The notes below the pieces were generated by a model that did not search any database, had not been told where the DNA came from, and worked only from the letters and a program-made list of their open reading frames with translations. A program made the position numbers and the translations under genes. From the NCBI GenBank assembly GCA_036821905.1, contig DAISIR010000001.1, forward strand, positions 248,001 through 312,000: DNA of 64,000 nt, written 5' to 3'. Within the stretch, counting starts at the first letter, position 1, and every line of letters starts with the position of its first letter. This document shows, piece after piece, positions 56,733-64,000 of the stretch. This DNA comes from Brooklawnia sp937867175 (GTDB taxonomy: Bacteria > Actinomycetota > Actinomycetes > Propionibacteriales > Propionibacteriaceae).

Positions 56733-57688
56733 GGCCACCTCGCCGCCAAGGAGATGACACCCAAGCCCGCGATTACGCTGAGTGCCAGCGCCAGCAGCGC
56801 GAACCGATCGGTCACCTCGGTCTCCATCTCGTCATATCCCACCGACCGGGCCAGCGTCTCGTAGACACCGCGCAGATCGCTGACCGACTCGGCTGCATAC
56901 TTTTTGCCACCCGAGATCTGGGCCACCCGAGCCAACTCGGCGTGGTTCACCGGAACCGGGACGCGCACGCCCTCCTCGTAGACGTAGCCACCGGGGGTGC
57001 CGTAGGCAATCGTGTACACGGGGACGCCCTGGTCCTTCGCTGCCTGTGCCGCGGTCGCCGAGTCGCGCCCGATGTTGGTGTAGCCGTCCGAAAGCAGAAT
57101 GATCGCGCCAGGGGCAGGATCGTCCGGATGATCGGGATCGGGTGGGGCGAGCAGCAGCGCGTCCAACGACGTGTAGATGCCCTCGCCGATTGCGGTCGCC
57201 GGAGCCAGCTCCAGAGAGTCGATGGCCCGCTTCACCGCACCCCGGTCGAGGGTCGGCGCCGCCATGATGGACGTGGTTCCAGAGAAGGTGACCAGCGCGA
57301 CGTTGAACGTCTCGGGCAGCATGTCGACGAACTCCTTGGCCGCCTGCTGGGCGGCCTCGATCCGGCTGGGCGACACGTCCTGCGAGCGCATCGAACGGGA
57401 GACGTCGATAGTGACCACCACCGTCGCCCGCTCCCGGGGCACCGGGGTGAGCGCGGTCGGCTGGGCGAAAGCGACCACCAAGGACGACATCGCCAACAGC
57501 GACGAGACCACCGACAGGTGGCGTTTGAGTGGCGAGTCGCGCGGGATCACCAAGTCGAGACGGGTCCGCACACGGCTCCCACCGGTGCGCAGTCGGCTGG
57601 CCAGCACCAAGTAGAGGATCGCCACCCCGGCAACGATCAACAGCAGCCAGAGTCGACCGGGATGCAGGAACGACAGCATGGGGATCAT
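56729..57688 (-). CDS. VWA-domain membrane protein (second copy)
   Basis: A 319-residue BatA-like protein. Helices near 8-27 and 58-76 precede a von Willebrand A domain with MIDAS DVSRSMRSQD, a later Thr/Ser and LLSDGYTNIG; a final helix (FALLALALSVIAGLGVIS) anchors the C-terminus. These proteins with MoxR ATPases assemble or stabilise envelope complexes, often in stress. ATG 57688 overlaps the upstream VWA stop by one base. It is clearly a tandem duplicate of its neighbour. Confidence 0.9.
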   Translation of the reverse strand: MIPMLSFLHPGRLWLLLIVAGVAILYLVLASRLRTGGSRVRTRLDLVIPRDSPLKRHLSVVSSLLAMSSLVVAFAQPTALTPVPRERATVVVTIDVSRSMRSQDVSPSRIEAAQQAAKEFVDMLPETFNVALVTFSGTTSIMAAPTLDRGAVKRAIDSLELAPATAIGEGIYTSLDALLLAPPDPDHPDDPAPGAIILLSDGYTNIGRDSATAAQAAKDQGVPVYTIAYGTPGGYVYEEGVRVPVPVNHAELARVAQISGGKKYAAESVSDLRGVYETLARSVGYDEMETEVTDRFALLALALSVIAGLGVISLAARWP

Positions 57689-58668
57689 CACGGCCACCTC
57701 GCAGCCATCGAGACGGCACCCAGCGAGGCGACGAACGCGAAGGCGAAAGCATACAGCGCCCACTGGGCGGTGACTTCCTTCTTGACCTCCTCGTAGCCCA
57801 CCTCGGAGCGCATCTCCTGGTAGACGTCGTTGAGTTGATTCGCAGACTTGGCGTCCATCGCGCGACCGCCGGTGATGTCGGCGATCTCACCGAGCAGCGC
57901 GACGTCCGGGGCGACGTTGGCGCGGGCCCCGTCGACGTCCACGTACCCGTTCATGGTGCCGAACGCGATGGTGTGGATGGGGATCTCGGCGGCCTTGGCC
58001 TGTTGGGCGGCGGCCACCGGGTCGGTCTGGCCGCTGGTGTTCTGGCCGTCCGAGAGCAGCACGATCATGGCGGGAGCCGGGTCGGCGCCCTGTTCACCTG
58101 GGGCCATGCCGACCGCACTGATGGCGGCCATGATGGCGTCGCCGATGGCGGTGCCGTCCTGCACGCCCATCTGCTCAATGACGCGGTTCAGCATGCCGCG
58201 GTCGGTGGTCGGCGGCGCCAGGACGCTGCTGCTGGCCGAAAGCCCGACCAGTGCGACGTTGAAGCTGGGTGGCAGTTCGGCGATGAAGTCCTTCGCGGCC
58301 TGCTTGGACGCGTCCATCCTGGTGGGCTCCACATCGGTGGCCTGCATGGAAAGCGAACGGTCGAGCACGATGACCACCGTGGCTCGCTCGCGGGGCACCT
58401 TCTCGATGCCCACCGGACGCGCCCAGGCCCCGGTGATCGCCACCAGCGAACACAGCGCCATCGCGACCGAGACGTGCCGGCGCCACTGCGACTGCCTGGG
58501 CAGCACGGCACCGACGATGCCGGTCTGGGTGTACCGCATGCCACGGTTGCGCTTGAGCTGCAACAGCAGGAGGTAGAGGATCACCAGAATGGGCAGGATC
58601 AGCAAGGCCCACAACCGCTCGGGATTGAAGAACTCGACACCCAAGAACGTGCCGGTTTGCTCGTTCAC
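57688..58668 (-). CDS. VWA-domain membrane protein (first copy)
   Basis: A 326-residue homologue of the next gene, same build: N-terminal helices (LWALLILPILVILYLLLL; ALCSLVAITGAWA), MIDAS DRSLSMQATD, VLLSDGQNTSGQ and a C-terminal helix ending SMAARWP. GTG 58668 overlaps the DUF58 stop as GTGA. The two VWA proteins differ mostly in the loop after the MIDAS, so they may pair as heterodimers. Confidence 0.9.
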   Translation of the reverse strand: MNEQTGTFLGVEFFNPERLWALLILPILVILYLLLLQLKRNRGMRYTQTGIVGAVLPRQSQWRRHVSVAMALCSLVAITGAWARPVGIEKVPRERATVVIVLDRSLSMQATDVEPTRMDASKQAAKDFIAELPPSFNVALVGLSASSSVLAPPTTDRGMLNRVIEQMGVQDGTAIGDAIMAAISAVGMAPGEQGADPAPAMIVLLSDGQNTSGQTDPVAAAQQAKAAEIPIHTIAFGTMNGYVDVDGARANVAPDVALLGEIADITGGRAMDAKSANQLNDVYQEMRSEVGYEEVKKEVTAQWALYAFAFAFVASLGAVSMAARWP

Positions 58669-59738
58669 TTGCTCACCCCTTGAGGTGGGGTGTGCAGGAC
58701 CGCTGCGGTGCGCCGGTAAGTGAGCACGAAGCGCGCGATGTCGGCGACCCAGTCACGGTCGGTCTGCAGCCGAATGTGGCCCACGCCGGCACGGCGCATC
58801 GCGGCGGCGACGCGGGTGCGCTGCGCCTGGGAGGCGCCGTCGATCATCTTGCGGGCACGCGGGTCGGAGGTGTTCACGTAGCGCGCGAAGTCGGTCTCCG
58901 GGTCACGAATCAGCAGTTCGCCGACATCGGGGAACTCCACCTCGCCGGCGTCGGTCACCTCGACGCACAGCACCTGGTTGCGCACCGCCAACCGGCGCAG
59001 CGGACGCTCCCAGTCGGGTGGGGTGTTGGCATCTAGCACTTTGTCGCCGGGCGACAAGAAGTCGGAAACCACCAACCGCATGCCGCGCCGGCGCTGCGTC
59101 CTGATCAGCGCCTCGATGCCCTCAGCCAGGCCGAGGGCGGCGGGCAGGTTGTCCTTCTCGATGGGGTCTTCCAGCATCCTGCCGAGCAGTCCGTAGAGCG
59201 CCTGGCGTCCGGATCTGGCGGGGAACCGGCGAACCGAATCGGAGTGCATCACCAGACCGCCGAACCGGTCACCCATCTTCTGGCTGATGAAACCCAACGT
59301 GGCGATGGCTGCAATGCCGAGATCGCGTTTGGTGATCCCGGCGGTGCCCCAGTTCATCGACGGGGACGCGTCGAGCAGCGCCCAGACCTCGAGCTCACGG
59401 TCGGCCATCGTGTCACGGACGTGCGGAGTCATGGTGCGCGCGGTGACTGCCCAGTCCATCCGGCGGACATCGTCCTCGCCGGGCACGTAGATGCGGGCGT
59501 CGTTCAGGTCGGAACCGGGCCCCGGCAGCAGACCGAGGTGGTCACCCTGCAAAAAGCCCTCGAGCCGACGCACCACCGTCAATTCCAGCCGGCGCAGGGC
59601 GGCCTCCGGGGCGAGCTTGTTCAGCGGGATGGTCGGTCCGCTGGGCTCGCGCAACACGCTTTCCGCGGCGCCCACGTCGCCGCGTCCGTTCGCCAGCGTG
59701 GTGCCGGACGGCGGGGGCGCGAAGTCGGGTGTGGTCAT
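58665..59738 (-). CDS. DUF58-domain protein of the MoxR operon
   Basis: A 357-residue soluble protein. GDDHxG-like HLGLLPGPGSDLNDARIYVPGEDDVRRMDWAVTART is the DUF58 core with the W-T motif; a VWA-like half follows with LDASPSMNWG and LVVSDFLSPGD. No N-terminal helices are present, unlike many DUF58 proteins. It starts 10 bp after the MoxR stop. Confidence 0.9.
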   Translation of the reverse strand: MTTPDFAPPPSGTTLANGRGDVGAAESVLREPSGPTIPLNKLAPEAALRRLELTVVRRLEGFLQGDHLGLLPGPGSDLNDARIYVPGEDDVRRMDWAVTARTMTPHVRDTMADRELEVWALLDASPSMNWGTAGITKRDLGIAAIATLGFISQKMGDRFGGLVMHSDSVRRFPARSGRQALYGLLGRMLEDPIEKDNLPAALGLAEGIEALIRTQRRRGMRLVVSDFLSPGDKVLDANTPPDWERPLRRLAVRNQVLCVEVTDAGEVEFPDVGELLIRDPETDFARYVNTSDPRARKMIDGASQAQRTRVAAAMRRAGVGHIRLQTDRDWVADIARFVLTYRRTAAVLHTPPQGVSK

Positions 59739-59748
59739 CGACTGGCGA

Positions 59749-60807
59749 TCATGAGTAGTTGGGCTGGTGGCGGTGCTGGCCATGGCTGGCCGCGCGCTGC
59801 TCCTGATTCCACACCGGGGTCGGGGCGGGCACCATTGCGAGGATGCGCTCGACCACCTGCAGCGGGCTGATGTTGTCTGCGATGGCGTCGAAGGTCAGCA
59901 CCATGCGGTGGGCCATCACATCTTTGGCGACCGCCTGCACGTCGGTCGGCAGCACGTAGTCGCGGCCGTGGATCAGGGCGACCGCGCGGGCGGCGGAGGT
60001 CAGGCCGAGGGTGGCGCGTGACGAGTTGCCTATCTGGATCACCCGGGCCAGGTCGGGCATGTTGAACTCGGACGGGTTGCGGGTGGCCAGCACCAGTCGG
60101 ACGATGTACTCGGCGACCAGGTTGTGCACGAAGACGTGTGAAGCCATGTCCTGCAACTGCAACGTGAGTTCGGGGTTCAGCACCGGCTGCGGGGTGGGCG
60201 GGGTGACCGACATGCGTCGTAGGATCTCGAACTCCTCGTTGCCCTTGGGGTATGGCACGTCGACCTTCAGCAGGAAGCGGTCGCGCTGCGCCTCGGGCAG
60301 CGGGTAGACGCCCTCGGACTCGATCGGGTTCTGGGTGGCGATCACGATGAATGGCTTCTTCATCGCGAAAGTGGTGCCGGCGATGGACACCTGCTTCTCG
60401 GCCATCAGTTCGAGCATGGCCGACTGCACCTTGGCGGGGGCGCGGTTGACCTCATCGGCCAGCACAAAGTTGGTGAAGACCGGGCCGAGCTCGATGTCGA
60501 ACCGCTCCCGGGACGCCTGGTAGACGCGGGTACCGACGATATCGGAGGGCACCAGGTCGGGTGTGAACTGGATACGCGCGAACGAGCCGCCGACCACGGT
60601 GGCGAAGGTTCGCACCGCCAGCGTCTTCGCGGTGCCGGGCACGCCCTCCAGCAGGATGTGCCCCTTCGCCAGCAGGCCGACCATCAGTTGCTCGACCATG
60701 TGCTCCTGGCCAACGATGACTCGCTGCACCTGCGCGATGGCCTCACCAAGCACCTGGGCCGCCTGCGGGATCGACACTGGGCGCTGGTTGTCTGGCGTGT
60801 TGCTCAC
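59749..60807 (-). CDS. MoxR-family AAA ATPase
   Basis: A 352-residue chaperone-like ATPase. Walker A is EGVPGTAKT, Walker B VLADEVNRAPAKVQ, sensor 1 IATQNPIESEGVYPLPEAQRDRF. GTG 60807 follows AGGAGAACGA. MoxR proteins with VWA partners install cofactors or remodel envelope complexes; target here unknown. First gene of moxR-DUF58-VWA-VWA-yggS. Confidence 0.94.
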   Translation of the reverse strand: MSNTPDNQRPVSIPQAAQVLGEAIAQVQRVIVGQEHMVEQLMVGLLAKGHILLEGVPGTAKTLAVRTFATVVGGSFARIQFTPDLVPSDIVGTRVYQASRERFDIELGPVFTNFVLADEVNRAPAKVQSAMLELMAEKQVSIAGTTFAMKKPFIVIATQNPIESEGVYPLPEAQRDRFLLKVDVPYPKGNEEFEILRRMSVTPPTPQPVLNPELTLQLQDMASHVFVHNLVAEYIVRLVLATRNPSEFNMPDLARVIQIGNSSRATLGLTSAARAVALIHGRDYVLPTDVQAVAKDVMAHRMVLTFDAIADNISPLQVVERILAMVPAPTPVWNQEQRAASHGQHRHQPNYS

Positions 60808-60961
60808 TCGTTCTCCTGTGGCTGACCGGCCTGACGTCCGGGAAGAGGCGTCCCTGCCACGATACCCTGCCAAGTGGCGGCAACCGTTGCCATGATCGGG
60901 CGCGCACAGATGCGACTTCCGGCTTCGGTTGAAGGTGTCTGGTGTGGTGAGATGGAGGGCG

Positions 60962-61978
60962 ATGTCAGAGCAGTCCGGTCAGCAACCGCCACCCCTGCCG
61001 CGGGGCGGTGATTTCGGCATGCCTGGGGCGCAGACGACGGACGGCTCGCAGCGGGCGCCCGCCGCCGCCGAGGCCATCGGCGGTGCAGCCACCTCGTCAG
61101 CGATTGCAGCGGCACTGTCGAAGCCCCAGCCCTACCCGCTGCTGGTCAGCGACCCACCGCGGATCGGTGACTTCTGGTTGGACGCCCGGCTGGTTGCCCG
61201 CGAGGCGGGGGTGGTCTTCGTCGCGCATGCCGATGACGAGCCGGCAGTGATGGTGCTGGTGCTCGCCGAGGGCGCCGCCCACGATCCGGCCGCCCGCGAC
61301 CGGTTGGCCGGCGAGGTGAACAAGCTGCACGCCGAATCGGTGGTGGCCCGTGGTGGCGACGGCCAGGACGGCGGCCGACTCGGCCACAAGTATCGAAGCG
61401 AAGCCGACGACCCGGTCGCCGCCGGTGACCGGCCGACCGCACCGTGGGTGGCGCTGGCCTACGACGGCAGTCCTGAGGCGGTCGCCGAGGCCGACCGGCT
61501 GCTACGCAGCGTCGACCTGTCGAGCACTCCGATGCTGGGCAGTCCCGCCGGACCGGACTATCGGCTGCACTGGCTCGACAACTCACGTCCGGGCGCTTGG
61601 CGGCTCTGGCCGGCGTCCTGGCCCGGACGACACGACCGTGCAGGTTGGGTACCGATCGCGACCTCGTGGTTGCTGACCATCTGGTTGGGGGCGCTGGCAC
61701 TACTAATTGCGGTGCTGCTGTTCCAGAATTCGCCGCCCGAGTCGCCGCAACCCCCCGTGCCGACCGAACAGAGCGCGTCCAGCGGCGAGGGGACACCGGA
61801 CCAGAGCGACCAGCAGTCGGCGTCACCGTCCGAGGGGACCGAGTCCGGTTCACCCCAGACGGAGGCCAGCTCACCCGGTGAGGACGGCTCGCCGAGCCGG
61901 GAACCTTCCATGGGCACCGGGGGCGAAGGCACCGCCACGGACACCCAACCCCCACCACCTGTCAACACGAAGTTGTGA
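60962..61978 (+). CDS. Hypothetical single-pass membrane protein with acidic tail
   Basis: A 338-residue protein, not recognised. Residues 1-60 are Gln/Pro/Ala-rich, 60-220 look globular (LVSDPPRIGDFWLDARLVAREAGVVFVAHADDEPAVMVLVLAEGAA), one helix lies near 235-255 (SWLLTIWLGALALLIAVLLF) and the rest is a Ser/Glu/Pro extracellular or cytosolic tail. It is divergent from moxR, sharing its promoter region. Confidence 0.75.
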   Translation: MSEQSGQQPPPLPRGGDFGMPGAQTTDGSQRAPAAAEAIGGAATSSAIAAALSKPQPYPLLVSDPPRIGDFWLDARLVAREAGVVFVAHADDEPAVMVLVLAEGAAHDPAARDRLAGEVNKLHAESVVARGGDGQDGGRLGHKYRSEADDPVAAGDRPTAPWVALAYDGSPEAVAEADRLLRSVDLSSTPMLGSPAGPDYRLHWLDNSRPGAWRLWPASWPGRHDRAGWVPIATSWLLTIWLGALALLIAVLLFQNSPPESPQPPVPTEQSASSGEGTPDQSDQQSASPSEGTESGSPQTEASSPGEDGSPSREPSMGTGGEGTATDTQPPPPVNTKL

Positions 61979-61984
61979 ACCAAG

Positions 61985-62794
61985 GTGAACCCCTTCGACG
62001 TCATCGCCACCGACTTGGACGGCACCTTCCTGACCGACGACCACCGGGTGCCCCAGATCAACGCGCACGCGGTTCGGGTGGCAGCCCGCCGCGGCATCCC
62101 CACCATCTATGCGTCCGGAAGACCCGTCCGCTGGTTCGGTGTGCTGGACGAGCTGGCAGAGACGCACGGCTGGGCGGTGGCCGCCAACGGAGCGGTGACC
62201 CTCGATCTGGCGACCCGCAGGGTGGTGCACGCCCGTGCGATGTCAGCGGCATTGATCGCCGAAATCACCCAGGAGATCCGCCGGATGCTGCCCAGCGCGG
62301 GCTTCGCGGTGGAATACCTGGGGGCATGGGGGGCTGAACCGCACTTCCTGCAGCACTCGGAGGTGCCTCACCTGCAGGCACCGATGATCGAGCTGCTGGC
62401 TCGGGGACCGGTGGTCAAGCTGCTTGTGGTCGACCCGGCCACGCCGACCGAAGACCTCGCCGCTGTGGTGGGTGAGCTGATCGCTGAGAGGCTGACAGTG
62501 ACCTTCAGCCACGTCTCGCAGGCGGGCATGCTCGAGCTGTCGGCAGCCGGAGTCAGCAAGGCACTGGCGCTGGCCGAGCTGCTGGACGACCTGGGGCTGG
62601 CAGCATCCCGCATGATCGCGTTCGGCGACATGCCGAACGACCTGGCGATGCTCGCGTTGGCAGGCCAGGGTTTCACGATGAGCCGCGCGCACCCTTCGGT
62701 GTCGGCAGCCGGCTATCCGGCAACCGGCGACAACAACAACGCCGGGGTCGGTCGCACCATCCTGCAGCTGCTCGGTGAGTCGTTACACGATTGA
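61985..62794 (+). CDS. HAD-superfamily (Cof-type) phosphatase
   Basis: A 269-residue type IIB HAD hydrolase. Motif I is IATDLDGTFLTDD, motif II ASGRP, motif III the Lys in SKALALAELL, motif IV FGDMPNDLAMLA. Substrates are usually sugar phosphates or nucleotides. GTG 61985 is 6 bp after the upstream stop, so both may be one transcript. Confidence 0.9.
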   Translation: MNPFDVIATDLDGTFLTDDHRVPQINAHAVRVAARRGIPTIYASGRPVRWFGVLDELAETHGWAVAANGAVTLDLATRRVVHARAMSAALIAEITQEIRRMLPSAGFAVEYLGAWGAEPHFLQHSEVPHLQAPMIELLARGPVVKLLVVDPATPTEDLAAVVGELIAERLTVTFSHVSQAGMLELSAAGVSKALALAELLDDLGLAASRMIAFGDMPNDLAMLALAGQGFTMSRAHPSVSAAGYPATGDNNNAGVGRTILQLLGESLHD

Positions 62795-62894
62795 ACCATC
62801 ACCGCTCAACTCGCCCCGGCCGCGTCTCTCGGAAGGCAGAATTGTCTTCAAGGGCTGTATTCACGGGCGATGTCGCCCGAGGGGAGGACTCCAA

Positions 62895-63920
62895 ATGAGA
62901 GCAGTACGGGTTGTCGGGTACCACGAAGACCTGCAAATGCATGATGTGCCGGATCCCAAGATCTCCGGCCCACTGGATGTCATCGTGAAGATCGGCGCTG
63001 CCGGGGTTTGCCGCACCGACCTGCACATCCTGGAAGGGCAATGGGCGCCCAAGACGAACGTGCCCCTGCCCTACACGATCGGTCACGAGAATGCCGGCTG
63101 GGTTCACGAAGTCGGCAGTGCCGTGACCAACGTGAAGCCGGGCGACAAGGTGATTCTGCATCCGATCGTCACCTGCGGACTGTGTCGGGCCTGCCGACTG
63201 GGTGACGACGTGCACTGTGAGAACCAGCGGTTCCCAGGTATCGACTGCGACGGCGGCTACGCCGACTACCTGCTCACCTCGGCGCGCAACTGCGTCAAGC
63301 TCGCCGACAACCTTGAGCCCGCCGACGTTGCGGCGCTGGCCGATGCCGGGTTGACCGCTCAGCACGCGGCAGCAAAGGCGGCCAAGCGGCTACGTCCCGG
63401 CGATTTCTGCGTGGTCATCGGTGCCGGCGGACTCGGCCACATCGGCATCCAGGTGATGAAGGCGATGTCTGCGGCAACCCTCGTCGTCCTCGACAGCAAC
63501 CCGGCCGCCCTGGCCCTCGCCAAGGAACTCGGCGCCGACGAGACGATCCTGTCCGATGGCAGCCAGGTTGATGCCGTCCTTGACCTGACCGACGGCAAGG
63601 GAGCCGAAGCGATCCTCGACTTCGTCGGTGAGGGTGGGGCGACATCGGAAGGCATCGCGATGCTCCGCCGGGCCGGCTTCTACTACGTCATCGGCTACGG
63701 CGAAAACATCAACGTCCCCACCATCGACGTCATCTCGACCGAGAAGAACTTCATCGGCAATCTGGTGGGCTCTTACACAGACCTGCAAGACCTGATGGTG
63801 CTGGCCGCCCAGGGCAAGGTCAAGCTGCACACCCAGCAGTACAAGCTTGCCGACTTCCAGCAGGCGATTGATGACCTCAATGCCGTCAAGGTGCGGGGGC
63901 GGGCCATTCTGATCCCGTGA
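62895..63920 (+). CDS. NAD-dependent zinc alcohol dehydrogenase
   Basis: A 341-residue medium-chain dehydrogenase. Catalytic zinc: Cys in VCRTDLH and His-Glu in GHENAGWVHEVG; structural zinc cysteines in CGLCRACRLGDDVHC. The cofactor site is GAGGLGHIGIQVMKAM with Asp in VVLDSN, favouring NAD over NADP. GGGGAGG lies 7 nt before ATG 62895. Substrate unknown. A terminator follows. Confidence 0.93.
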   Translation: MRAVRVVGYHEDLQMHDVPDPKISGPLDVIVKIGAAGVCRTDLHILEGQWAPKTNVPLPYTIGHENAGWVHEVGSAVTNVKPGDKVILHPIVTCGLCRACRLGDDVHCENQRFPGIDCDGGYADYLLTSARNCVKLADNLEPADVAALADAGLTAQHAAAKAAKRLRPGDFCVVIGAGGLGHIGIQVMKAMSAATLVVLDSNPAALALAKELGADETILSDGSQVDAVLDLTDGKGAEAILDFVGEGGATSEGIAMLRRAGFYYVIGYGENINVPTIDVISTEKNFIGNLVGSYTDLQDLMVLAAQGKVKLHTQQYKLADFQQAIDDLNAVKVRGRAILIP

Positions 63921-63936
63921 GGCCGAGCAACCGATT

Positions 63937-63964
63937 CGAGGGGGTCGCGCAGGCGGCCCCCTCG
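63937..63964 (+). terminator. Rho-independent terminator after alcohol dehydrogenase
   Basis: CGAGGGGG pairs with CCCCCTCG and is followed by TTGTTG. Confidence 0.8.
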
Positions 63965-64000
63965 TTGTTGCCCGGCGCCCCCACCTGCGGTTCCTGCGGC

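Overview
This is a high-GC Gram-positive chromosome segment, most likely from the Propionibacteriaceae or a close relative in the Actinomycetota. Pointers are the mtrA-mtrB-lpqB-comF-hpf-secA block, the prfB-ftsE-ftsX-peptidase-smpB-ssrA block, a Ku protein, homodimeric pyruvate dehydrogenase E1 with a DUF3052 neighbour, and a PucR-type FasR-like regulator ahead of fabD-fabH-acpP-fabF. The tmRNA tag reads ANSKRTDFALAA.

Layout. 0-15.56 kb is core: a GTPase fragment, a PrsW protease, a lone amino-acid-type ABC ATPase, tRNA-Arg, oligoribonuclease, Ku plus a DUF6912 gene, an Rv3235-like gene, secA, hpf, comF, lpqB, mtrB, mtrA, yqgE and a low-molecular-weight phosphatase. 15.56-30.16 kb is an accessory island of about 14.6 kb. 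It lies between the phosphatase gene and the 3' end of the tmRNA gene, which are probably neighbours in an empty site. It carries an uncharacterised proline-repeat protein, a complete 1350-bp IS3-family element that split a small gene in frame, a translationally coupled DprA-like/DUF4192/small-gene cassette, an SSB-like gene, a two-gene small-protein cassette, a four-gene restriction-modification-like operon, and a divergent XRE regulator coupled to a large serine recombinase. 30.2-38.6 kb returns to core: ssrA, smpB, a GT-C glycosyltransferase, the FtsEX system with its M23 endopeptidase partner, prfB and a YqeY protein.

38.6-64 kb is core metabolism and envelope: tRNA-Val, an Hsp20 gene with an HspR-type operator, aceE, a KDG-type sugar kinase, an azoreductase, the FasR-like regulator with the type II fatty-acid cluster, an LCP cell-wall ligase, a MauE-thioredoxin fusion, a DUF3145 gene, an S9 peptidase, a MoxR/DUF58/VWA/VWA/YggS operon, a HAD phosphatase and a zinc alcohol dehydrogenase.

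The most interesting part is the right half of the island (22.4-30.2 kb). Four genes joined by 4-bp start/stop overlaps encode a short SAM-methyltransferase-like protein, an Eco57I-type N6-adenine methyltransferase, a helicase with an N-terminal GIY-YIG/T5orf172-like segment, and an Mrr-type nuclease with a probable PUA/EVE-like front domain. These look like the parts of a single-chain Type ISP enzyme split into subunits. Divergently, a 73-residue XRE protein with a perfect 9-bp inverted repeat in the shared promoter region overlaps the recombinase gene. The recombinase's last codons run into the tmRNA 3' end, so regulation, defence and integration appear physically linked.
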